Source: Aporrectodea caliginosa
Taxonomy: Eukaryota; Annelida; Clitellata; Crassiclitellata; Lumbricidae
NCBI GenBank assembly: GCA_020284085.1
Contig: JACEVL010000954.1
Span: 221,501 to 285,500, forward strand
Direction of reading: 5' to 3'
DNA length: 64,000 bases
Made by a program: the position numbers and the translations under genes. Position 1 is the first letter of the stretch, and every line of letters starts with the position of its first letter. Below the pieces are notes generated by a model. The model saw only the letters and a program-made list of their open reading frames with translations. It was not told the origin of the DNA and ran no database searches. Positions 53,701 to 63,700 of the stretch are shown here, piece after piece.

Positions 53701-56235
53701 CTGACTCTGCAATCTCGTCGTTACATTCGCTTGCACATCTCCTTGTATCATTTTCACTTGTGGCACGGCTTTTAGTTCTGCAATGATTTCTGGATGCAAC
53801 AAGAATCTTTCTGTGCTTCCCATTTTTGCAATACTAGCACACATCAATGTCACATACGGTGTAAGTGAACATTTGATTTTATGCGGAATTACCTCTTCTT
53901 CCACATCGTTACAACACAGCCTTACATCAACTTTCACCAACTTTGCAGGAATGGCATCTCCTGCCACGCATTGTAAGTTTACTTTTCCAATCTGCTCCAC
54001 CTTCATGCCTTCCAGTAATTCTTCACTAATCACCGGAACCTCTGCTCCAGAATCAATCAGTGCTTTTACTTTCACTGGTTCTTTTCCTGCTGTTCCACGA
54101 ATTTCTACCTCGACGTACTGTAATAACACTTTCTTCAATGCTGTACTTTCATCTCTTCCAACCATTTCTTTCTGCATTCCATTGTGCAATAGAATTTCTT
54201 TCTGAATATCAGGTGAAAGGTGACATTTCATCACTGACTTTACTTCAGTTTCTTCAGAATAATGAGACCGATGTTCTGTGGCTTGACTTTCTGAATTATC
54301 AACCACTTGAATTCGATTCACCCTCGAATTTTCTTGTTTTCCATAATTTGAGGCTGTAACAGGAACTGGACAGAATTTCATCAAATGCCTGTCTGATCCG
54401 CAGTTGTGACAACGTTTCACCACTGCACCTCGTTGTTCGATGCTTTCTTTTCTTTTATATGGAGTAAACGATGCATTGCCTTCTCTCGCGACAAACCTTG
54501 GTGGTGATTTGTTATATACCTGACGTTGTCTGGTCATCATCGACTCTCTATTCTCATGAACAACCGGAGAATTTGGTTTCACTTCTGCACCTCTGAACTG
54601 ATTTCCTGTTTCTTGATTGCTCTTCCAATGAAAACCAAAATTTGGAGTGAACTGTTGATTTCTTTTGCCATTAGGAACAAAACCAAAACTTGTCTTATTC
54701 GGAATTGCCAAACCAATTCGATTATTAACATGAATGTCCGCTAGGTCTGCCACAACACTAGCTTCGTAACAATCAGTTCCTTCCTTCGACAACACAAACT
54801 GTAGTGGACCTGGTGGTAGTGATTCTTTCAACTTATCCGCCACTAATAAATCAAACAGCTTCTCAAAATTCTTTTCCACTTTGCGACTTTTCACATAATA
54901 GTTCAACAAGTTCTTCAGCCTTGCTGTAAACATTGTATACGTTTCTTCAGCTGTCTTCTTCGCATCAATAAACTTCGATCTGTACTCTCTCGGTGTCAAC
55001 TTGAATTCTTTTAACAAGTGCTGTTTCACGACCTGATAATCGTCTAAATCATCGAATGACAATCTGTTTAGAACAGTTCTAGCTTTCGGAGTCATCAATG
55101 GCAATAGTAACTTCACCCAGAATTGTTCCTGCACGTTGAAACTACGAAACGCATTCTCTACCGTTTCGAAATATAATGGCACCTCCATCATATCGTTTGG
55201 CATTTTAGGTAACACGTGTTTCATGGCATCACCAATTTTCTTTATTTTCGAAACCATCGTTTCACTTTCTTCCTGTTTCCTTTTCTGTTCTTCTCGTTCT
55301 TCTTGCCTTCTTTGTTCTTGTGCTTCTCTATTTTGCTTCTCCTCTTTGAGTTGTGCTTCTTTTAATGCTATTTTTTGTTGTTCCAACTTTAAACGTTCTT
55401 GTCTTTCCGCTTCCGCCTTCTCCATGCTTTCTTTCTGTAATTTCAGTTCTTCTTGTCTAACCTGTTCTGCTCGCTCCAACTCTGAAATTCGCACTTTTTC
55501 CTTTTCTTCTTCACGTAGTCTCTTCTCTTCAATCTGTTGCTGACGTATCTCTTCGTCACTTTTCCGCGCCCTTTCAAATTCAATCATCTGCTCTAATCTT
55601 CTCCTTTCAGCATCTTCTCGATCTCTTCTCAATTGCTCTAATTGAATCTCAAATTGCTGCTTTTGCAGCTCAAGTTCTGCCACGCGAACTTGCTCTGCTT
55701 TCTCTTCTTTCTCTCTCTGAAGACGTTCTGCCTTCTCTTCTTTCTCTCTTTGAAGACGTAATTCTTCCTGTCGTACATTTTCTGCTTTCTCTTCCTTTTC
55801 CCTCTGAAGACGTAATTCTTCCTGTCGTACATTTTCTGCTTTCTCTTCTTTTTCTCTTTGAAGACGTAATTCTTCCTGTCGCATTTCTTTCTCTTCTTGT
55901 CTCCGTTTCTCCTCTCTTTCTTTCTCTTCTTGTCTCCGTTTCTCCTCTTTCTCTTTCTCTTCTTGTCTTGTCATCATCATCCATTGCATCATCGTCTCCA
56001 TAGACATAGGCCCAGGCGGTTTCTCAGTAACCTTTTCCACAGCACCACCGACAGCACCTTCTTCTTCTGCTGCTTCTTCTTTAAGCCAGACTTCAGCTAG
56101 CGCTTCTAGCATGTCTTCACGTGACATATCTTTCAGTTTTTCTTCTTCAAAACCAGCCTTTAACAAGCGCTGCTTTAATCTTTCAGAAGACATCTTCTTC
56201 AGTTCTGCTTGTTTCTTGACACTTAATTTCTCCAT
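50719..56235 (-). CDS. Gag-Pol polyprotein, 1838 aa, order Gag-PR-IN-RT-RNaseH
   Basis: One uninterrupted frame. The N-terminus (about 1-50) is a SAP-like helical segment. A charged coiled coil to about 330 includes a tandemly repeated 18-residue unit (QREKEEKAENVRQEELRL). The capsid region (about 350-510) resembles the SCAN-related fold known for Gmr1-like Gag. A CCHC knuckle lies near 604-617 (CHNCGSDRHLMKFC). The aspartic protease has LIDSGAEVPVI near 725. Integrase has an HHCC zinc finger (about 990-1030), D near 1060, D near 1120 in SDQGTNF and E near 1157, then a GPY/F-like WHGPCTV. Reverse transcriptase follows with YVDD near 1574, then RNase H (CDSSDF, TVEKEAYA, FTDHNPL) to the end. 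All visible catalytic residues are present. Gag and Pol share one frame, so no frameshift site is needed. Confidence 0.96.
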   Translation of the reverse strand: MEKLSVKKQAELKKMSSERLKQRLLKAGFEEEKLKDMSREDMLEALAEVWLKEEAAEEEGAVGGAVEKVTEKPPGPMSMETMMQWMMMTRQEEKEKEEKRRQEEKEREEKRRQEEKEMRQEELRLQREKEEKAENVRQEELRLQREKEEKAENVRQEELRLQREKEEKAERLQREKEEKAEQVRVAELELQKQQFEIQLEQLRRDREDAERRRLEQMIEFERARKSDEEIRQQQIEEKRLREEEKEKVRISELERAEQVRQEELKLQKESMEKAEAERQERLKLEQQKIALKEAQLKEEKQNREAQEQRRQEEREEQKRKQEESETMVSKIKKIGDAMKHVLPKMPNDMMEVPLYFETVENAFRSFNVQEQFWVKLLLPLMTPKARTVLNRLSFDDLDDYQVVKQHLLKEFKLTPREYRSKFIDAKKTAEETYTMFTARLKNLLNYYVKSRKVEKNFEKLFDLLVADKLKESLPPGPLQFVLSKEGTDCYEASVVADLADIHVNNRIGLAIPNKTSFGFVPNGKRNQQFTPNFGFHWKSNQETGNQFRGAEVKPNSPVVHENRESMMTRQRQVYNKSPPRFVAREGNASFTPYKRKESIEQRGAVVKRCHNCGSDRHLMKFCPVPVTASNYGKQENSRVNRIQVVDNSESQATEHRSHYSEETEVKSVMKCHLSPDIQKEILLHNGMQKEMVGRDESTALKKVLLQYVEVEIRGTAGKEPVKVKALIDSGAEVPVISEELLEGMKVEQIGKVNLQCVAGDAIPAKLVKVDVRLCCNDVEEEVIPHKIKCSLTPYVTLMCASIAKMGSTERFLLHPEIIAELKAVPQVKMIQGDVQANVTTRLQSQRKKVVEVEDESETESSSEEENESDDQQSLMQDGITAEMSEQEMAACKNGNLNETKEDNECDVEIADLFQENEKDEEQQMQIADAKKFEEQQRQDESLKAWWNLAPDKESEFCVVNGLLYKRYRILEQTIYQLVLPKERRMKVMELAHESVFGGHLGEEKTRERIKLSFTWPKMRRDIVKFCKSCEKCQLKARSLVMDRVPITPIPREDVAFRRITMDCVGPIEPASAAGHKYCLCIVDSCTRWPTVFLLKSLTAKAVCDALMELFMNVGVPSVITSDQGTNFTASLTREFLNLMGCSPRFDTPGHPEAAGLVERWNQTFKKMIHHVIVDNPRQWHKVIPFTVWALREVPNATTGIAPYMLVYGKIPRGPLAILKESWTREINLPPHIGIQPEKYLKDMKANMEKALLFAESYSREKQLQYTNQYNKRAKHKEFEPGEKVIVLYPTSTNKLMSRWHGPCTVIQRRSKYSYLIDMGDDCRKIIHANKIRKYITRAMSCGLIVEEDEDFGSVVELLTKNDLQDEKNSLNLDPDQISHLTLTQQKQLLEVLNKYSDRFSEKPGLCTLVEHEIELKPEFREKEFMAYRIPLIYRAEVERQIKEMLQANIIKPSSSRMASPLVIVKKKDGSLRLACDYRYINSFTVDCKYPMPIVKDVLHKVGKSNVISIFDCRSAYWTCPVKQTDQWKTAFVTHNGLYEFTRVPFGMINSGRTFVKAINMVLQPINEFAEPYVDDIAVHSDDWKIHLQHLDAYLMQMRLHNITLNLKKCIFGKSEVKFIGHVVGSGTIQMNPDRIESLINLKTPETKKQVKQLLGFFGYYRQFIKDFAQIAKPLSDLTSKHVPDKIDWTDRHQQAFNLLKDAVRSKVVLYVFDVGKPFNLYCDSSDFAVGAVLTQMDDKGIERPVSFISQKLTDTQRRWATVEKEAYAIVWALNKLKEIIIGSKVHIFTDHNPLTYLTESMSKSAKLVRWALALQTFDVEVNYKKGRLNVVADCLSRL

Positions 56236-56449
56236 CTTACTTCTTTACTTCAGTGCTGTCCTTTCTGGAAAACACGAATTTTCTTTTGTGTTTGAAGTAT
56301 TGGGGATTGTTCTTTGTTTGATAACAACCAACTTGTATACCTTTGTCGTTGAGGCTTTCGTTGTCGTATATTTACCAATGATTCAAGTGCGTATTCACCA
56401 GTCGACGTTGTTTCGAATCCCAGACGTTGTTTCGAATCCCAGACGTTGT

Positions 56450-56475
56450 TTCGAATTCCACCGCTGCTGCCACCA
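56450..56475 (-). other. Primer-binding site, tRNA-Leu type
   Basis: On the plus strand TTTCGAATTCCACCGCTGC then TGCCACCA looks like the T-loop, T-stem and 3' acceptor end of a tRNA-Leu (AAG/TAG family), including CCA at 56,473-56,475. Its complement is the site where the primer pairs. It lies five bases inside the 5' LTR. The match extends well past the usual 10-18 nt, apart from an apparent 2-3 base insertion. Confidence 0.75.
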
Positions 56476-56480
56476 AATAA

Positions 56481-56902
56481 TGTCACCAACTCTTTTCTTT
56501 CTTAGTTGTGACCTACCTCAAGAACTTTCCTTATCTCTACATATAAATTGCTCAACGTCTTCTAACTGTTTAAGAATTAAATTGACACAGTTCTTTGAAT
56601 GTTTCTTTCTTTCTTCAAACACAGTTTAATAACAACAACTCAACTCTTGCATTAAAACAACTGTACTACACTGTATTGTTCAAATTTACTGTCATCAGCA
56701 GTTTCTAAGTTTGGCGCGCTAACTGCACGTGTAAAACAATCTACCGTCAGCCAATGTTTAGGCTACTTTAGGCCAAGCGCCCACGAGCCGACAGCGCAAC
56801 TAAGGCCTAAGACTAAAACGCTTAACAATCGATACACATTATATATATATATCAACCTAAAGAACACCTGTGCTCATTATATATGCAAAACATTAGTTCA
56901 CA
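56481..56902 (-). repeat. 5' LTR
   Basis: Promoter-bearing LTR for minus-strand transcription. It contains a TATATATATA run (about 56,838-56,852) that could serve as a TATA element. The leader from here to the Gag ATG is 245 bp. Confidence 0.96.
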
Positions 56903-56907
56903 ATAAT

Positions 56908-58955
56908 CAATTTAGAAAAAACTAATTTGATAAATTACTGGTAAGGCTGAAGTCCTTTCTCCACATCTGATTTGGTAGAATGGTTCCGACCAACCCATTC
57001 TTCCACTGGATGAAATTCCAGCCATGGTATCAGTGCTGAGCAGACGTGACAACCCAAATGACTAGCCTGCCTTTAATCATCAAACCAAAAAATGTCCAAA
57101 CCTCAGAGCAAATCTGTGATCTTCATACAGTCAAATAAAATTAAAACAAATATCATCATTTCAACATCTTCGTATACAGTCAAATCAAACCATAACGAAT
57201 ATATAACCATTTTAATTCAATAAATACAAAATATCATTTCATACAGTCAAATCAAACTATAATAAATATTACCATTTTAAATCTTGAATCAATACACAGA
57301 TTCTTAATGCAGTCATACTCAAAGCACTCAATGCACCCAAAATAGCTGGTAGTTACTGGGTGATAAACACTCAGTATCTTCAAAACAATCAGAATGCTGT
57401 TTGATGTCTCCGGTCATGTTGTATTTATTGATTTAAGGCTTTATGCAAAGCAGTCTATCCAATCCAATATTAATTTGTTTTATTATTCTTTGTTTCTGGA
57501 CAAAACTAGCGACCAAATAAGAGGGGTTTCATTAAATATAAAAAAGAGGAATTTCACTACATAAATCTCCTTTAACCTATACAATAACCAAAGACTGAGC
57601 AAAATAATACCAGGTGTTCAAATATGACGCACAACTATAAATAAATTCTGAAGACGGTAATGATGGATAGGCCTATTCTAATTTTGCCCACAGTCTATGT
57701 TAAGTACAATATCAGCTAGGGCACAATTTACAGCCATCAAGCCTTCAAACCCAATCGCTTTAGAAAGCCATTTTGTACATAATAGACCTGTTGCCGCTTT
57801 TATATGATAGTACTCCAGATTTGGAAGTTTCACAGGTCCAGACAAACAGGCAGCCATAAAAAGTTTTCTGGATGTAAACCCCATTGCCCCAAGGGTGTAA
57901 GACACAAGAAGTAGGTCAGAATATCAGAGGAAATATTAAGCTATTATTACAACCGGATTTATCAGACAAATTCTAAGAGTTGTAACAATAAAATCCTAAA
58001 ACAGTGTTAGAGATTCTGAACCGAATCTTGGAACCTGCATGCCAGTAATAGGCAGATGAGAAGTGAGGAATGGTTTGAAGACAACTAACAAAACTGGTGC
58101 CCAAATCGGAATGATACACGGCTGAACCTTCAACACACCATTGGCTCTTCATACTATAGTGGAAATACTGTCAATAATACATCAAAAGAAGTACTTAGCA
58201 CTTATAACCTTTACCACATTTGAACCATTGAAGCACAGTTGCTGTTGGGGTATTTACAGATTCCTATATCAAGACCAATGCATTTCACATAAAAGTTCCT
58301 CAACATACTTAACCTTAGCATGCCTATACTATAGTATACACCAGTCAAAACCGTTTCTATGTTTTCAAGGACCATTAGAGGCTTTCCACTCCCTCTAAGT
58401 TGGGAGCCCCACCCCCTCCTTCTCTGAATGGAGATCAAAGGGGCTCAATTCCTAAGCCACCACCGGCCAGGGTTCACACCAGGAACAGAGGTGTCTTCTA
58501 TTCCCAGGGAGTGTATGCAGCAGACGACCCCAGGCAGAGCAAATTAACACCACAGAACAGGAATAGATCCCTAATGGATCTCCTATACCTGGGATCAGAT
58601 AGCCTGATAAGATTCAGACAGTTAAACACTGGGGGAAGTTTGGGGTGTGAGGTTCAACACACTTTTAAAGCCATGGATGGATTGGATAACAAGGAGATGA
58701 CATTCTTGACATTTTAATGGACACCAATGGCACAATTAACACCAGAGAAAGTAAGCATGCAACAAACTCAGTGAATCAATTGATTCCTATAGAAAGGCAT
58801 TTGCTTTTCTAGAGAGTTTGCAGGCAACATAAAGATAACAAATTATGGTTCCAAATGATATATAATTATCAAAGGTGTGTGCACATTGTTGTGGAAAAGA
58901 TATGTCTATTTGATGCTGGAAGCAAATGCTAAAGGCAAGCATCATTCACTGACAT
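56908..58955. other. Spacer between the LTR element and the SLC22 gene, part 1
   Basis: Either KIF26 upstream intron or intergenic. On the minus strand 56,938-57,065 reads ASHLGCHVCSALIPWLEFHP and onward to a GTAATT donor. It could be an upstream exon, but the acceptor is poor. The minus open frame 57,678-57,905 and plus frame 58,400-58,717 have no recognised homology. Confidence 0.35.
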
Positions 58956-58957
58956 AC

Positions 58958-58960
<3 letters not shown>

Positions 58961-58988
<28 letters not shown>

Positions 58989-59029
58989 TGTATGTATGTA
59001 TGTATGTATGTATGTATGTATGTATGTAT
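58961..59029. repeat. (GTAT)n microsatellite
   Basis: About 17 perfect tetranucleotide copies. Confidence 0.97.
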
Positions 59030-60289
59030 ATAGCACCTCTTAGAAATCACATGGATGCAGAAAAGGGCCAACTGATGTACAGTGAACTCTAACTTCATTT
59101 ATACCAGTAAGGAAATACCCTTAAAGATATTCTTAGAAGGTGCTATAGACTCTGGACAGATAAAAAACAACATATAGCCCATACATTTCATTTGGTAATA
59201 TGTTCAAACAGGTTTCTAGCAATGCTTGGCAACCAATATGATAACTTTGGCAAATGGTAGCATGACACCAAGCGATCTGTTAATGCATGTTAGCACAACA
59301 TAGTCATTGACAGTGACAGTCGAATGTACCCGATAAATGCTACTCTATCAATCGCACCATATACTTCACCGAACTTCACTTTCTAAAAGTCTTTGTTAAC
59401 ATTTGGATTTCTGAATTAGAAAATGTATGCCTGTTGTGCTATATAATTAGCATGTCTACCCTTTCTCCTGTATACAGAAATATTCAGACATCTGGCAATT
59501 CTGCAACTATTCATAAAACGGGAGATAAATGAGTGAAGCTGCTCGGAGATTTGCTGAAGACGTGAGAGGGAAAACGAATTTATGGACAATTTGCCTGACT
59601 GCAGAGATGTATAGTTGGTCATTACGTAGTCAAGTGCTAGGAGGGAGGGAGGGAAGGAAGGTGGATAGGACAGCTGCAGATGGTCTCAGCCGACCTTTGA
59701 TTCTATTACCAAGACTTTCTTTTCAACTCCATGGGTGGAGAACTTCACAATTTGCCAGCTATTTATCCCTACTTATCTTCTGTAGCCATTGTGCTTTGGG
59801 GCAGAGGCAGGCAGGGACATCCACTTGGGGCGGGAACCATAAAAGCGCTTCCACAGCTCGGCAGGCTTCTAACAAAAGAGGAATTAACTCAATGACAATG
59901 TTCAGGTTAACTAATCATTTCTGCTACGCTGGTTCCACACAAAAGCATGCCAGGACCTGAGAACCACCGCCAGATGTCGGCAAGTATACCCAAAAACAGA
60001 CAGACACAGACAGACAGACAGAAAGACAGGCAGCCAACACCAAGCACAGGAAGGACTCTGAAGAAGAAAAGCAATCCTTTCGGCTAGCCCTATACAGAGA
60101 GGTATAGCAATGGGAATGAAGTGTGAAAGATTTCATTTTTTCATATTCTTGGCATATCAGAGTGGGAGGTCAGACCTCTCCCTGGCCATATGATTTCCCC
60201 TCTTGCAATTAATGTACGGTCAGTGTATACTCTTCATCACTTAATTGTCTATATATGGGGTAAAAGTGGAACCAACTCTGAAAACGAAT
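59030..60289. other. Spacer between the LTR element and the SLC22 gene, part 2
   Basis: No gene supported. The missing 3' exons of SLC22 were looked for here and not found. CAGA-rich low-complexity DNA lies at 59,998-60,030. Confidence 0.35.
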
Positions 60290-60375
60290 TTCTGCCCTAG
60301 CAGGGGTCTAGAACTCTGACCTCTCAATCGAAGGCACAGTATAATAACCACTAGAATTGCAGTCAAAAGACTCAA
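60290..60375 (-). repeat. tRNA-derived SINE head, minus strand
   Basis: The minus strand reads CAATTCTAGTGGTTATTATA (A-box region), then GAGGTCAGAGTTCTAGACCC (B-box-like). It resembles the copy at 8836-8960. Confidence 0.5.
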
Positions 60376-60397
60376 TACACTAAATCTGCTTCAGTTC

Positions 60398-60632
60398 AGA
60401 TATGGACCAATCTGAAAGCCAATTCAGATTCAACTTGGTCCAATCTGAAAGCTAATTCAGATTCAACTTGGTCCAATCTGAAAGCCAATTCAGATTCAAC
60501 TTGGTCCAATCTGAAAGCCAATTCAGATTCAACTTGGTCCAATCTGAAAGCCAATTCAGATTCAACTTGGTCCAATCTGAAAGCCAATTCAGATTCAACT
60601 TGGTCCAATCTGAAAGCCAATTCAGATTCATC
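60398..60632. repeat. 33-bp minisatellite, seven copies
   Basis: The unit contains CAGATTCAACTTGGTCCAAT then CTGAAAGCCAATT, and copies are virtually identical. On the minus strand the 33-bp period stays open and would encode repeats of FRLDQVESELA. There is no start, splice or family support for translation. Confidence 0.95.
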
Positions 60633-60732
60633 AACTAAAGCAAATATTCAACATCTTACATCGCCTGAACATCTGTGCGTAGGCCTGTATGCATATATTA
60701 TAATCTTATTAATTATTCCAAACTACACTAAC

Positions 60733-63700
60733 CTCAGAGTAGTTGGAAAGAGTTCTGGACTGTAGAGGAAAACAGTTCCAAATGCCGCTGTTATTCCGAA
60801 TTTACCAATCATCACTAATGCTGTCTTAAGTGGAGCAAGATTTACATCTCCTTCAACAACCAAACAAAACAATGATAGACACAACATCACGTCAATGGCC
60901 CAGGCTGACCATCATCACACAATCAGATGGCATATAGCATCATACCATGAAGACCACCGTTAATAAACAAACGAGTGAGTACAGCATCACATGGTATGGT
61001 ATTTGTAAGTTGTCGTCACATATGTATATTCATGACACAAGTCCATATGTTTTTAAAGGTTTCTATAGCAAATGGATTGGTGTCCGGTCATCTCGATTAT
61101 TGTAACTCGCTTCTTACTGGTATCACAAAATGAACATGCAGAGAGTTCAGAGCCCATCGGCTAAAGTCAATGAGTCATAAATGAAATGAAATGAATGAAT
61201 GAAAAAATAAATGACATAAAATCAAGATTCGAGATTATGACCTAAACCTAAATCGTTGACATAACTTATGACCTGGATAACTTCTCTGAGCTGAATAATT
61301 CCTGGCATTTCTAACCCACACTATATGATCACAGGGCATTGACCTGATTACAGCTTGGTTTTGGTGCGTCATCGGTTGATGCCTTGTGCAATAGACACCG
61401 GCACAATAGAAGTTACTAATTAATAATAATTAATTAACAACTTCTATAGCGCCGGTTTATAATGACCAAGAACAAAATGACTTAAGCGACTAAGCAGACC
61501 TAACAGATATAGCCTAAGGCGAGAGTCGAACTGGACTAACTTCGCTTTTCTGAACTACTGAATCAATAATATTAGTAGAATCATCAATATAGGCCTAGAG
61601 CGTCTTACCTGCTGACTCTGGTATGAAAACTGAAGCCATGAGAGGAACTCCGGCCAAAATATGAAAACCAAGGAGTGGCAGGCGACGTCCCCACCTGAGT
61701 AGAAAAAGAAACCGACAACGACAAAGAAAATAAACTACAGATATGCTTTGTTAGATGCGTCGTCGTCGTCATTATAATCATCATCATCATATTTCTTCTT
61801 CCTGCAACTCCAGCTCTTGTTCCTCCTCATCGTCCTCCTCTTCTTCTACGTCCTCGTCCGCGTCCTCCTCGTACTTCTTGTCCTCCTTGTCCTCCTCCTG
61901 CTCCTCAGACATACATGTACAATTATAAAGACATATAAGCATACATACAGACATACATATATTCATCAACGTCGTCGTCATCACCGTCATCATTTCGATG
62001 ATGCATTGTAGACTATAATTACTGAACAGAATAGTGCGACTTACGTTTTGATGACAAAGATCGACAGAGTATACGCCGGTATTTCAACGAGTCCAACCAA
62101 GAAGAAGTTCAGGTAACGATTTCCGGCCAAATCCCTCGAGTTCAGAGTTATTCCATAGTAGACGTACGTTATGGCCAGCCTAGACACACACAGTCAAGTC
62201 TCATCATTCTGTAACCGCTAACTTGAAGATTTCTAATGCACTATTTAAGACTAAGCGCGTGCCACCAGCTCATACTCCGGAATATTGTTGCAAGTCAGGG
62301 TGCTGTTCAAACATACCATGTGAGGAAAAATCGGGTTACCAGATGAAGGCGAGGTGCTCCTACGATGGGTTGTGCTTACGTGGTGAGAAATGGAAAGGCG
62401 GCGATTTGGATGGATCATGGTAATATTTCTTAGAAGGTCAAAACTTTATTCTTGAATGGAATGCTGGATAGATAGAGGGCTAAACAGATGATGTTGGGTG
62501 AACAACAGACGGGGGTGTAATTATTGAGATTGTGTGGAATTCAGATGGAAGAATGAAAAGCGATGAAATTCCTGAATTCAAATTCGCAAAGGTTAATAGG
62601 CCTACAACAAACTCGAATTCTAGCTGCAATAATTCTGTTTGCCAGCTTTAGGCTTACTGCATGTAACAGAAGCAAAATAATGGTCATTCTGATAGCTCGA
62701 CCTGGTAAGCACACCAGTTGCATCCAACGAACGATTGAAAACATATGTAGAGCCTACATCCATATCACAGTGCGTTTTACCTGTTTCTATTTAACGCATA
62801 CAGATTTCCTTGACCGATATTGGACGTTAATAGATTTATAACTGCAACCAGTTAAGAATTTTTTTGCGCTACACAGAAACGTTAGCAGTTTATAATACAT
62901 TGTTATGTTACCAATTCATCACATTGCGATTGTTACTGTATAACACTTTAGACTAACGACGAGCTGCATTTTTTCCTCAGTCGCTTTCACAATTAGCAGC
63001 CATATAGGTCTAAGGTGCAGTTGAAGTCAAAATGGCTTTTAAGTGAACCCAATCGCTGTTGCTTGCAAAAGCACTATTCTTCGCTCATCCATTTCAGCTC
63101 CTCCAACCCAAAACATGTCTGGAGAGCTGGCAACTCTCTTCTTCAGCGCAAGTCTCCCTCGACACTACCTAGCTTCTTTCCCTTTCCCTTCATCACTGAT
63201 ACCTGCTGCTCATTCTTCTCGAACAAAATCTCACCCCTACGGTTCACCTTACTATCTCTTCTAGTTTCACACTCCCGCATTCTCCTCAAGCACTGATTCA
63301 CTCTTCTTTACAGTACTCCACCTGCCTCTCAGTCATCGATTCCAATTCTCTCTCCCGCCTCTGAAGCAGAAGTGTCATTCCTCCTAAATTCTATTTCCAA
63401 CAAGCAATGCAAACTTGATCCTATCCCCCACCTCGCTTCTAGAAGATTGTGCCTCTATCATCGCCCCTATAATTACCAATATTATCAATCTCTCACTCTC
63501 TATTGGCTACTTCCCCATGGCCTTTAAGCGCTCTCTCGTCGCTCCCCTTCTCAAAAAGAAAATCAAGGAATTAACGAACGAACGAACGAACGAATGAATG
63601 AACGAACGAACGAATGAATGAATTAGCCTGCATCCTGTTACCAGATGGTTCCCATGACAGCGGCGTGTTTTCGAAGTATTCCATGACGGATTAGATCAAA

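Larger units (their letters stand above)
50178..56907 (-). mobile_element. Complete Ty3/Gypsy LTR retrotransposon of the Gmr1 type
   Basis: The element is 50,183-56,902 (6720 bp), flanked by ATAAT at 50,178-50,182 and 56,903-56,907. It has two nearly identical LTRs (421 and 422 bp, one visible indel), a primer site, a polypurine tract and one long intact ORF on the minus strand. Integrase precedes reverse transcriptase, which is the order of Ty1/Copia, yet the proteins are Ty3/Gypsy-like. That combination defines the Gmr1 group. Near-identical LTRs and an open ORF imply a recent insertion. Confidence 0.96.

Noticed and set aside
53295..54359. Plus-strand open frames up to 163 codons
   Set aside because: They lie antisense to the intact Gag-Pol ORF and have no family resemblance.
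56938..57065. Possible upstream exon of KIF26 with a CHVC motif
   Set aside because: The donor GTAATT is acceptable, but the acceptor lacks a pyrimidine tract and no homology could be confirmed from memory.
57678..57905. Minus-strand 75-codon frame
   Set aside because: Considered as an SLC22 or KIF26 exon; it matches neither and has no convincing splice borders.
60396..60634. Repeat protein FRLDQVESELA on the minus strand
   Set aside because: A 33-bp minisatellite that happens to be a multiple of three; no promoter, splice sites or homologs were seen.
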